NCBI RefSeq assembly: GCF_014836335.1
Contig: NZ_JACSRA010000009.1
Span: forward strand, 1 to 64,000
Source of the DNA: Clostridium cibarium
GTDB taxonomy: Bacteria > Bacillota > Clostridia > Clostridiales > Clostridiaceae
Reading direction: 5' to 3'
Length of the DNA stretch: 64,000 nucleotides
Below the pieces are notes generated by a model. The model made no database searches. It worked only from the letters and a program-made list of their open reading frames with translations, and was not told where the DNA came from. Of the stretch, positions 38,988 to 46,705 are shown piece after piece. The position numbers and the translations under genes are program-made. How positions within the stretch are numbered: the first letter of the stretch is position 1; the number at the start of each line of letters is the position of its first letter.

Positions 38988-40121
38988 CTATTCACCATAT
39001 TTTTTAATATATTTTATCTGCACATCTATATTGGGATGTTTTTTACAAAACTGACTAATTACAAAGCAGCAGCTTGGACACGGCTCCCATTTACTATATA
39101 ATATAAGATTTCCTTCATTATTTAATTCTTTAGCTTCTATTTGCTTATGTATTTCTTCAAATATCTTTTTTTCACTATCATTAACTCTATTATACCCTAT
39201 CCCTAATTTACCTAATTTATTAACTTTGCTACTTTTAAAAAACGCATCATCTTCTGATGGTGCAATGCAATAATCACTTATATCATTACTTCCACTTATA
39301 GCTTTAAACTCCTTATTATCATATACTGCCACTGCAATATTAATAGAATCTTGTAGTGTTTCACTCTGATCTATATTAAATGTTGTTTTTTCATTCTTAT
39401 GTACTGTCATATATTTGTTTATGTTTCTTCTCAAACGGCGTATTCTAGGTATGTTAGTAGTTAGATGATCATGATACTCAACAGTTCCTTTCTTAGCTTT
39501 TATATAAGAACAATTTATATCTCCAATTATTTCAATAGATATTGTTTTAGTTCTAGTCATAGAATTATATTTTTCTTGTGTAACTTCTTTTTTAATAAGG
39601 AGCATTTTCTTTAGCAGTTCAATATCTTTGGCATAAAGATATTCCTTATCTAGTTCATTTTCTATTCTTACTAACTTCTCTTTCTCTCTTTCATCTATCA
39701 TTCTAGATACATTCCCTTTTATTTTTTCGATATCTTTTATAATATCTTCAACATTATCCTGAATTGTAGGTTCTCTTTCATATTCAATTCTATCTATATT
39801 TAGTCTTTTTACTCCACTTATCTTCTTACACAATTTATTATGTTCATCTTCAAATAACATTATCTTTTCTATATAATCTATAAAGTCTCTGACATCATCT
39901 GCTTTATAAGTAATTTCTGTATTACTAATACATCTATAAAGCCTATCTGTTACACTGTTATCTACTTCAAAAATTTTTGCAACTTTTTCTTTGAATTCTT
40001 CTTCATTAGATTCATCTATTTTATATCCTTCTCTTTCTAAGGCACACTTAAATGAATTTATATCATTAATTCTTATTCGTTCCTTCTTTTTCTTCCTCAA
40101 CAGAGTATCTTTTTCTATCAT
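38988..40121 (-). CDS. Deaminase-fold protein with D-S-E variant active site
   Basis: 377 residues. The N-terminal ~190 residues are charged, helical and partly coiled-coil (DIIKDIEKIKGNVSRMIDER). The C-terminal ~120 residues have the cytidine-deaminase-like fold seen in bacterial toxin deaminases: SINIAVAVYDNKEFKAISGS, Asp315-Ser316-Glu317 in VNDSEKKIFEEI in the place of the HxE motif, and Pro347-Cys348-x-x-Cys351 in YSKWEPCPSCCFVISQF. The two Cys and the Glu fit zinc binding and proton shuttling; Asp would replace His as third ligand. No signal, no toxin-delivery domain and no evident immunity gene. Substrate (nucleotide, DNA or RNA) unknown. Confidence 0.75.
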   Translation of the reverse strand: MIEKDTLLRKKKKERIRINDINSFKCALEREGYKIDESNEEEFKEKVAKIFEVDNSVTDRLYRCISNTEITYKADDVRDFIDYIEKIMLFEDEHNKLCKKISGVKRLNIDRIEYEREPTIQDNVEDIIKDIEKIKGNVSRMIDEREKEKLVRIENELDKEYLYAKDIELLKKMLLIKKEVTQEKYNSMTRTKTISIEIIGDINCSYIKAKKGTVEYHDHLTTNIPRIRRLRRNINKYMTVHKNEKTTFNIDQSETLQDSINIAVAVYDNKEFKAISGSNDISDYCIAPSEDDAFFKSSKVNKLGKLGIGYNRVNDSEKKIFEEIHKQIEAKELNNEGNLILYSKWEPCPSCCFVISQFCKKHPNIDVQIKYIKKYGE

Positions 40122-40196
40122 TTTTACCTCTCATATTTATAGTTCACATCTTTCTACCATTAACTAATTTAACATATAGTTTAATTATGTACAAAT

Positions 40197-40210
40197 CGAA
40201 CACTTGTTCT
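40197..40210. promoter_or_regulatory. LexA (SOS) box
   Basis: CGAACACTTGTTCT fits the Gram-positive LexA box CGAAC-N4-GTTC. It overlaps the -35 of the rSAM promoter and lies between divergent genes, 76 bases from the deaminase start and 57 from the rSAM start. Confidence 0.82.
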
Positions 40211-40232
40211 TTTATTTCTCATGAGTTATACT
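40204..40232 (+). promoter_or_regulatory. Sigma-A promoter of the radical SAM repair pair
   Basis: TTGTTC (40204-40209), 17-bp spacer, TATACT (40227-40232). The LexA box covers the -35, so LexA would repress directly. Confidence 0.8.
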
Positions 40233-40266
40233 TAACTTATAAAAATGTAAAGATTGGTGATGTAAC

Positions 40267-41610
40267 ATGGAATTAAGTGAAAAACTAAGGATTTTAACTG
40301 GTGCAGCTAAGTACGATGTGTCTTGTTCTTCTTCTGGCTCAAGTAGAAGTTCAAAAAAGGGAAGCATTGGCTCAACGGCTACAAGTGGTATATGCCACAG
40401 TTTTACTCCAGATGGAAGATGTATATCTCTACTTAAAATACTTTTAACAAATTATTGTATATATGATTGTTCATACTGTATTAATAGAAGATCTAACGAT
40501 ATTGAAAGGGCTTCTTTCACTGCTGAAGAAATTGTAAATATAACTATGAATTTTTATAGACGTAATTATATAGAAGGTTTATTCTTAAGTTCTTCAATTA
40601 TCAAAAGTCCTAACTTTACTATGGAACTCCTTACAACAGTTGTTTACAAATTAAGAAATGAACATAATTTTAGAGGCTATATTCACTTAAAGGCAATTCC
40701 CGGAGCTGATGAAAATCTTATAAAAAAAGCTGGCTCATTAGTTGATAGAATGAGTGTAAATATAGAGTTACCTTCATCAAGTTCTCTTAAATTATTAGCC
40801 CCTGAAAAGAATAAGGATGATATTTTTAAGCCTATGGGAGATATCAAAAATAATATTATTGTAAGCAAATATGAACGTGCAAAATATAAAAATTCACCTA
40901 TTTTTGTTCCTGGAGGTCAAAGCACTCAACTTATTGTTGGTGCTACAAAAGACAGCGATTTAAATATCTTAAACTTAACAGAAAACTTATATAACAAATT
41001 TGATCTAAGAAGAGTTTACTATTCAGCCTATATTCCTGTTAATAATGGTGAAAATCTTCCTGCTTTAAAAAATCCGCCAACCCTTAGAGAGCATAGACTC
41101 TATCAAGGTGACTGGTTACTCAGGGTTTATGGATTTAAGGCAAAGGAATTACTAAATGACAAGAATCCAAATTTCGATATTAACTTTGATCCTAAGACAA
41201 CTTATGCTTTAAACAATATTGACCTATTTCCTGTAGAAATAAATAAAGCCCCTTATAACACGCTTATAAGAATTCCTGGCATTGGAATACGTGGTGCCCA
41301 AAAAATAGTAAGTGCACGTAAAATTAATTCACTAGACTTTTTTGATTTAAAAAAACTTGGAATAGTTATAAAGAGAGCTCAATATTTCATTACCTGCAAG
41401 GGTAAATATTATGGTTCAGTATCCTTTGACCATATGAAAATAAAAAAGGCTCTTACTCCTAAATTTGATTTAAATTTAATAGATGACGATGCAGAGCAAT
41501 TAACCTTTTTTAATAACAATATGAATAATTTAATTCTTCCCATGAATTCTAAAAATAACAAATTACTTTTATTAACTGATAAATCCACTTCAATTACAGG
41601 TGAATTATAG
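40267..41610 (+). CDS. Putative DNA modification/repair radical SAM protein (TIGR03916 type)
   Basis: 447 residues. Radical SAM cluster motif Cys-x3-Cys-x2-Cys in NYCIYDCSYCINRRS, preceded by the typical Cys/Ser-rich start KYDVSCSSSGSSRSS and followed by LFLSSSIIKSPNFTMELL. C-terminal helix-hairpin-helix (IRIPGIGIRGAQKIVSARKI) suits DNA binding. Family members are paired with a DUF4130 protein and linked to uracil-DNA glycosylase; the exact reaction is unknown. The next gene overlaps its regulatory region (AGGAGG in its stop area) and a LexA-box promoter drives both, which supports a DNA-damage role. Confidence 0.92.
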   Translation: MELSEKLRILTGAAKYDVSCSSSGSSRSSKKGSIGSTATSGICHSFTPDGRCISLLKILLTNYCIYDCSYCINRRSNDIERASFTAEEIVNITMNFYRRNYIEGLFLSSSIIKSPNFTMELLTTVVYKLRNEHNFRGYIHLKAIPGADENLIKKAGSLVDRMSVNIELPSSSSLKLLAPEKNKDDIFKPMGDIKNNIIVSKYERAKYKNSPIFVPGGQSTQLIVGATKDSDLNILNLTENLYNKFDLRRVYYSAYIPVNNGENLPALKNPPTLREHRLYQGDWLLRVYGFKAKELLNDKNPNFDINFDPKTTYALNNIDLFPVEINKAPYNTLIRIPGIGIRGAQKIVSARKINSLDFFDLKKLGIVIKRAQYFITCKGKYYGSVSFDHMKIKKALTPKFDLNLIDDDAEQLTFFNNNMNNLILPMNSKNNKLLLLTDKSTSITGEL

Positions 41611-41620
41611 GAGGCTTATT

Positions 41621-42361
41621 TTGAAAGAATATGTATATGATAATACTTTTGAAGGTTTATTTACTGCCATTTTCTATGCCTATAGCTTTAAAGAAGATAG
41701 CATAATAACTAAATCCAAAGACTATATCCCCTCATTTCTTAATGAAATCATAAATATTAAAACTGAATATGATAAATTTGAGAGAGTTTACAAAAGTATT
41801 ATAGAAAAACTTAGTGACGATGTATTAAGAAATATTTATTACCTATATCTTAGTGATATTTCAGAATCAGATTCTCTCTCTTTAAAATACCTAAGGCTTT
41901 GCTATAGTATTGGAGTAAATATTAACTTGGCTAAGAATAATGATATTATAATTTCAGTTGATAAATATGTAAGAAAGGTTACTCATGAAGCTCATAGATT
42001 TACTGGATTCGTTAGGTTTAAAGAGGTAGGTCCATTAAGCTTTTACGCTTCTATTGAACCTGATCACAATATTTTACCTCTAATACTTAGTCATTTCACT
42101 AGAAGATTTTCTGATCAAAACTTTATAATTCATGATTTAAAAAGGGAACTTGCAATAGTATATAATAAAGACTCCGCTGTTATAACTGAATTGAAAAAGG
42201 AAAATTCTAAAATTCTTGTTTCCTCCAATAACGATGATGAATTTGAAGCACTTTGGAAGACTTTTTATAAAGCAGTTAACATAAAAGAACGTAAAAATCA
42301 TAGATTGCGTAATCAACATATGCCTAAGAGATATTGGGATCACCTCACAGAACTTATATAA
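41621..42361 (+). CDS. DUF4130 putative DNA repair protein (TIGR03915 type), partner of the rSAM protein
   Basis: 246 residues from TTG 41621, chosen because AGGAGG sits six bases upstream; a GTG at 41600 would be inside the previous gene and without SD. Begins EYVYDNTFEGLFTAIFYAYS and ends RNQHMPKRYWDHLTEL, both family signatures; the centre carries ARRF-like FTRRFSDQNFIIHDLKREL. Eleven-base gap after the rSAM gene, so cotranscribed and coregulated through the LexA box. Confidence 0.9.
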   Translation: MKEYVYDNTFEGLFTAIFYAYSFKEDSIITKSKDYIPSFLNEIINIKTEYDKFERVYKSIIEKLSDDVLRNIYYLYLSDISESDSLSLKYLRLCYSIGVNINLAKNNDIIISVDKYVRKVTHEAHRFTGFVRFKEVGPLSFYASIEPDHNILPLILSHFTRRFSDQNFIIHDLKRELAIVYNKDSAVITELKKENSKILVSSNNDDEFEALWKTFYKAVNIKERKNHRLRNQHMPKRYWDHLTELI

Positions 42362-42373
42362 AAACAATAAGCA

Positions 42374-42424
42374 AAAAGGGCTGCACTAGACTCAGTTTCA
42401 AAAACTTCATTCTAATACAGCTCC
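42374..42424 (-). terminator. Terminator of the agrDBC operon
   Basis: Minus-strand GGAGCTGTATTAGA and TCTAGTGCAGCCC pair over 11 bp with G-T pairs, then TTTTT. On the plus strand the pairing has two mismatches, so it mainly serves the agr operon. Confidence 0.75.
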
Positions 42425-42446
42425 TTCTTACTTTTCATTATAATCA

Positions 42447-43751
42447 CTAATTATTACTTATATCAATCTCTTGAAAAAATTTATCTTCTTTTATATATGT
42501 ATCTAAAGTTATATTTTTATATTGGCTCACGATATCTTTTAAGTTCCCCAAACCTAACCCTCTATTCTGACCTTTAGTTGAAAAACCATCTTTAAATAAC
42601 TTACTGAGTGGAGGCATTTCTCCTTTGAAAGTGTTTATAACAACAATAATTACAGATTCTTTTTTCTTTATCAATCCTATATTAACTGTTTTTTCTTCAC
42701 TTTCTAATGCTGCTTCAATAGCATTATCAAATATTATTCCTAAACATCTGCTTAATTCTATAATATCCATATTAATCTTAGTTATTGGCTCAATTACATC
42801 GATTATAATATCTAATCCTAATTCTTGAGCACGAATAACTTTTGCTGATATAAGACTTTTAATTTCAGATATTTCTATATTTTTCAACAAACCTAACTTA
42901 TAATTATTCCTATTTATTTTTCTATTTAACGGATATATATGCTCATTGAAATAGCCTTCTAGAGCATCGATATCTCTATCTTCAATAAATCCCCCCATAG
43001 TTGAAATCATATTTATATAGTCATGCCTAAATTTACGCATATCCATATACAATTGCTCCAAGTTTTCAGTATATTCTCGAAGCTTGTCCATTTCCATTTG
43101 TTTATATCTAAATTTCTCTTCTTTTCTCATTATTAAAAATATTGAAATACAGATACAAACCATTATAAACCCATATACTGTAAACACAGCGCCATTTACT
43201 TCTGTCAAATAAACAGGATTAGAAGATTTGTTCCAATTTATATTTACATAAAATAATATAAAAGTTGCTAATAATATTATATATACTAAAGCAAAATGTT
43301 TAGAATTATAACTGTTAACTATAAATCTCTTATACTTTACAAACAATTTTCCTACAAATTTGCTAATAGGAAATAATACTAATGCTATGATAGTACAAGC
43401 TATATAATATCCTACTCCAGTTTCTAGAAATTTATCTGACATCAACTTTATAGTAAGAGTTCCAATAAAACTATCTACTACTACTATGGTCAATGTTATA
43501 ACTATTCCCAAAACTAAACTTTCTTTTACTTTATGACATTTTTTATAAATAAAAAACATTGGAATAATATATGAAGATACTGAAGCAAATTTAGAATTAA
43601 ATAAAAATATCGTCATATAAGTTACTACAATCAAAAGCATCATAACAATATATTCCTTAACCTTAAGCTTATAAGGATTAATATTTACAAATGCTATTAA
43701 TAGCGCAATTACAGAAATTATAATTGAAGTTAATATATTAATACTATACAT
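42447..43751 (-). CDS. agrC: AgrC-like sensor histidine kinase
   Basis: 434 residues. Six to seven hydrophobic helices in residues ~1-210, then a cytoplasmic HPK10/GHKL-type kinase: His243 in MRKFRHDYINMIS, N-box FDNAIEAALE (~340) and G-box GFSTKGQNRGLGLGN (~390). Expected to sense the cyclic peptide made from the AgrD-like precursor and phosphorylate the LytTR regulator encoded divergently. Third gene of the agrD-agrB-agrC unit; 122-base gap after agrB. Confidence 0.9.
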   Translation of the reverse strand: MYSINILTSIIISVIALLIAFVNINPYKLKVKEYIVMMLLIVVTYMTIFLFNSKFASVSSYIIPMFFIYKKCHKVKESLVLGIVITLTIVVVDSFIGTLTIKLMSDKFLETGVGYYIACTIIALVLFPISKFVGKLFVKYKRFIVNSYNSKHFALVYIILLATFILFYVNINWNKSSNPVYLTEVNGAVFTVYGFIMVCICISIFLIMRKEEKFRYKQMEMDKLREYTENLEQLYMDMRKFRHDYINMISTMGGFIEDRDIDALEGYFNEHIYPLNRKINRNNYKLGLLKNIEISEIKSLISAKVIRAQELGLDIIIDVIEPITKINMDIIELSRCLGIIFDNAIEAALESEEKTVNIGLIKKKESVIIVVINTFKGEMPPLSKLFKDGFSTKGQNRGLGLGNLKDIVSQYKNITLDTYIKEDKFFQEIDISNN

Positions 43752-43873
43752 TACATTTCCTCCTTACATACTTCTCTATATCAGTATAAATCAAACTTAA
43801 TTTACAATAAATAAAAAAATATATATTATGGAAACTTTTCTATAATCGCACTATCCTTTTAATCAATCCATCT

Positions 43874-44500
43874 CTAAACAACTTCATATTTTTTGTAATT
43901 ATTATAACTTGCCTTAAATAACTTATAACTCCAAGGTAAAACGCTTAAAGTTTCAAGAATTAATGCAAACATTGTTAAATTAAATATACTTTTGTTTAGT
44001 AATAACAAATTTATTAGTATTAAAATAGATGACATTATTGTTGTTTGAATTTTAAGCTTTTTTCTATGTTTTGCACCTAAAATAGGACGTTTTTCTGTAT
44101 CAGCTGGAGAATACTTACATAAAAGCACTGCACAAATAACACATATAATGCAAGCTAAAGAACAATTTATAGGATACTTCACAGAAATATATGAAGCTCC
44201 AATATAAGATGTTAAAGTAATAGCCATGCATGCTAAGTTGTTTTTACAATGCACACCTGCTGCTGTACATCTTATTGATGCAAACATAATAAAAAATAAT
44301 AAAGCTTCTTTTATGACTCCAATATAAAATGCTACAACAAATACTACTACAAATTCAAGTACATTAAACATTATAACCATAATCCCTAAATATAGCTTTT
44401 CTAATTGTAGCGGATCTAAATTTAACTTTTTCTTAAAATAATTAAACATTCTCATACATATAAAATTACAAGGATTAAAATTTCGTAATAATTCTTTCAT
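43874..44500 (-). CDS. agrB: AgrB-like peptide-processing membrane protease
   Basis: 208 residues, about five membrane helices. The catalytic pair His84 and Cys91 is present in IRCTAAGVHCKNNLACMAI with the same 7-residue spacing as in Staphylococcus AgrB, and CKYSPADTEKRPI matches the conserved Pro-Ala-Asp-x-x-x-x-Pro loop. Cleaves the AgrD tail and forms the (thio)lactone ring. Starts 12 bases after the AgrD-like gene (SD AGGAAG). Confidence 0.93.
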   Translation of the reverse strand: MKELLRNFNPCNFICMRMFNYFKKKLNLDPLQLEKLYLGIMVIMFNVLEFVVVFVVAFYIGVIKEALLFFIMFASIRCTAAGVHCKNNLACMAITLTSYIGASYISVKYPINCSLACIICVICAVLLCKYSPADTEKRPILGAKHRKKLKIQTTIMSSILILINLLLLNKSIFNLTMFALILETLSVLPWSYKLFKASYNNYKKYEVV

Positions 44501-44512
44501 CTAATGACTTCC

Positions 44513-44671
44513 TTATTTTTCATCTGAATTTGTATTTTCTAATAAACTAAGAGATACCTCAGGTTCATAATAATTTAAAATTATTGAATATTCCTTTGCA
44601 TGTACATCTCCTATCTTCATAAAAGTTTCAGCTATCTTTCCTGTTAATGTTGATTTAGAATTATTGTTCAT
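44513..44671 (-). CDS. agrD: AgrD-like autoinducer precursor without cysteine
   Basis: 52 residues with SD AAGGTGG, directly upstream of agrB. An amphipathic N-terminal helix (LTGKIAETFMKIGDVHAKEY) is followed by a putative core and the AgrB recognition tail YYEPEVSLSLL, close to the usual YEPEVPxxL. No Cys is present; Ser29 in EYSIILNYYEP is the residue nearest the ring position, so a lactone (Ser-linked) peptide is possible, as in some staphylococcal and enterococcal signals. The tail Pro is Ser (EPEVS). Function follows from position and tail; the ring chemistry is an inference. Confidence 0.8.
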   Translation of the reverse strand: MNNNSKSTLTGKIAETFMKIGDVHAKEYSIILNYYEPEVSLSLLENTNSDEK

Positions 44672-44712
44672 ATTATAAAACCACCTTTTTAAAATATTTA
44701 TTTTATATTTTT

Positions 44713-44718
44713 AGTATA
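44713..44718 (-). promoter_or_regulatory. Probable -10 box of the agrDBC promoter
   Basis: Minus strand TATACT with no good -35 at 17 bp, as expected for an activator-dependent promoter. Direct repeats lie 32-80 bases upstream. Confidence 0.55.
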
Positions 44719-44749
44719 GCTCGTCTTTTCATCTTTAAATAAAAACAGT

Positions 44750-44801
44750 AAAAACGTATACACTTTATATAAAAAACGTAATTATTTAACACAAAAATGT
44801 A
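44750..44801 (-). promoter_or_regulatory. LytTR-type operator: three direct repeats at 21-22-bp spacing
   Basis: Minus strand TACGTTTTT at 44750-44758 and again at 44772-44780, and TACATTTTT at 44793-44801. Each fits the LytTR half-site [TA][AC][CA]GTTN[AG][TG] with one (or two) mismatches; the two-helical-turn period is that of AgrA/ComE-type tandem sites. Confidence 0.65.
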
Positions 44802-44917
44802 ATATCTGCGCATTTTTTAATAAAATCTTCAAATTATATACATACATTGTGTTAAAATATTGTAGTATACTAAAATATATGATGTTTTGTTAAATTATAG
44901 GACTGGGTGGGATAAAA

Positions 44918-45646
44918 ATGCTAAAAATTTTTATATGTGAAGATGACAAAATCGAAAAAGAAAGGCTCGAAAAAATTATAAAGAACATTTTAATTATAGA
45001 AAACTATGATATGGATATAGAACTAAGTACTAATGATCCTTTTAAAATAATAGATTATTTAAAATCTATTAGTGTTTCCGGACTATACTTTTTAGATGTT
45101 AACTTGCATTCTAAAATTAACGGAATCCAACTAGCTGAAAAAATAAGAGAATTTGATCCTAGAGGATTCATAGTTTTTATAACTACTCATGCAGAAATGA
45201 GCTATTTAACCTTTCTTTATAAAGTTGAAGCCATGGATTATATAATAAAAGATAATTATAACAATGTTGCCCAAAGGATAAGGGACTGCATAATTAATTC
45301 CAATAGTAGATACACATGTAAATCTCCAACCATTCAGGAGGTATTCTCCATAAGGGTTAATGATAAAATAATTAACGTTGATTTTAATGACATAATTTTT
45401 TTCGAAACTTCCTCAACTATTCATAAAATCACATTACATTCTACCAGTAGATTGATTGAGTTTTATGGAAAAATGAAAGAAGTAGAAAATATGCTCTCTG
45501 ATAATTTTTGTAGATGCCACAATTCATTTATAATTAATAAAAATAAAATTAAAGAAATAGATAAGAAAAATCGCATTGTGTATATGATAAATGATGAAGA
45601 ATGTCTTATCTCAACCCGCGGCATAAAAAAATTATTATCTAAATAA
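44918..45646 (+). CDS. agrA: AgrA-like LytTR response regulator
   Basis: 242 residues. Receiver domain (~1-125) with acidic triad Glu8-Asp9-Asp10 and phospho-acceptor Asp60 (YFLDVNL), then a LytTR DNA-binding domain (~135-242; FFETSSTIHKITLHS, FCRCHNSFIINKNKIKEI). Presumed partner of the AgrC kinase, transcribed divergently from agrDBC. SD GGGTGGG; a TATACT box lies ~48 bases upstream. The shared 246-bp intergenic region carries the LytTR-type repeats. Confidence 0.92.
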   Translation: MLKIFICEDDKIEKERLEKIIKNILIIENYDMDIELSTNDPFKIIDYLKSISVSGLYFLDVNLHSKINGIQLAEKIREFDPRGFIVFITTHAEMSYLTFLYKVEAMDYIIKDNYNNVAQRIRDCIINSNSRYTCKSPTIQEVFSIRVNDKIINVDFNDIIFFETSSTIHKITLHSTSRLIEFYGKMKEVENMLSDNFCRCHNSFIINKNKIKEIDKKNRIVYMINDEECLISTRGIKKLLSK

Positions 45647-45685
45647 GTACTTAATTCCCTATTGCTAGTACTTCATGAAATATTA

Positions 45686-45714
45686 AGAAGCCCCGACACT
45701 TATTTGGGGTTTCT
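45686..45714. terminator. Bidirectional terminator between agrA and the mutarotase gene
   Basis: AGAAGCCCC and GGGGTTTCT form a 9-bp stem (one G-T pair) with an 11-base loop; T-rich flanks on both strands. Confidence 0.75.
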
Positions 45715-45736
45715 AATGATAAAATATTTTCTAATA

Positions 45737-46621
45737 TCAATCTTGATTTATAAATATACAATAATCACAAGTGAATTCTTTTCCAACATCTAAAGAAATT
45801 ACTCCTGGTTTCTCTCTATAATCTCCATTAAAATCAACAGGATCAGCATGTCCAACCCAAGGTTCAATGCATATAAGAGGAGCTTCATTTGGCTTTGACC
45901 ATATTCCAAGGTAAGGAAACCCTTCAAAGTTCACAGAAATACTCTTACCATTCCTAGCACTTTTTAAAGTTACCTCATTGGAATTTAAATTCTCGAATAT
46001 TAATGCATCTTGGATAAATAAGTTTTTAGATAATTTTAAAATGTTTGTATTATCTAAAACAAGTTCACTTTCTCCTGTAAATAGAAGAGACTCTTTATCA
46101 AGTAATTCTCTTCTGGCATTTTCATTCTTATTAAACTCTAAATAGTAGTCTTCAAAATCTTCTCCTTTAATTAAAGGACAATTAAACCCTGGATGTGCCC
46201 CTATAGTAAAGTAAATTTTTTCATTATCTATATTTTTAACCTTATACGTTACTTTTAACATATTTTTATATAACTTATATTCAATATCTAATTGAAATTT
46301 ATAGGGATACTTTTTTAAACTTTCCTCACTACTTACTAATCTGTACACAATAGTATTATCTTTATTCTCTAATAGATCAAATTCATAGTCTCTTGCAAAT
46401 CCATGTTGCCCAAGCTCAAATTCCTTTTCTTCAACCCTATATTTATTATCTTTAACTCTTCCTACTATAGGAAATAATATAGGTGCATGCCTACCCCAGT
46501 ATTTTGAATCAGCTGTCCATAAATACTCTACATTGTCCTTCTTTCCCTTTATACTTATAAGCTCTCCCCCATGACTTGATGATAAAACTTCTAAAAACTC
46601 ATTTTCAAATTTTACAATCAT
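45737..46621 (-). CDS. Aldose 1-epimerase (mutarotase) family protein, LacX type
   Basis: 294 residues, cytosolic. Beta-sandwich mutarotase signatures: APILFPIVGRVKDNKY, GQHGFARDYEFDL (catalytic His), TIGAHPGFNCPL, and ICIEPWVGHADP (catalytic Glu region). Interconverts anomers of a hexose or hexose phosphate. Begins with ATG after AGGAG. The MFS transporter 84 bases upstream on the same strand suggests a sugar uptake/processing pair, but the sugar is not identifiable. Confidence 0.9.
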   Translation of the reverse strand: MIVKFENEFLEVLSSSHGGELISIKGKKDNVEYLWTADSKYWGRHAPILFPIVGRVKDNKYRVEEKEFELGQHGFARDYEFDLLENKDNTIVYRLVSSEESLKKYPYKFQLDIEYKLYKNMLKVTYKVKNIDNEKIYFTIGAHPGFNCPLIKGEDFEDYYLEFNKNENARRELLDKESLLFTGESELVLDNTNILKLSKNLFIQDALIFENLNSNEVTLKSARNGKSISVNFEGFPYLGIWSKPNEAPLICIEPWVGHADPVDFNGDYREKPGVISLDVGKEFTCDYCIFINQD

Positions 46622-46705
46622 AATTTTCTCCTATCTATTTGGGTAATTTTTACAATATAAATATTATAGCATAACTATTTAAAAATGCTATTCTTAAATT
46701 ATATA

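Noticed and set aside
44878..44920. Full sigma-A promoter for agrA
   Set aside because: A TATACT box is present at about 44866-44871 but I found no -35 at an acceptable spacing; not listed as a separate promoter.
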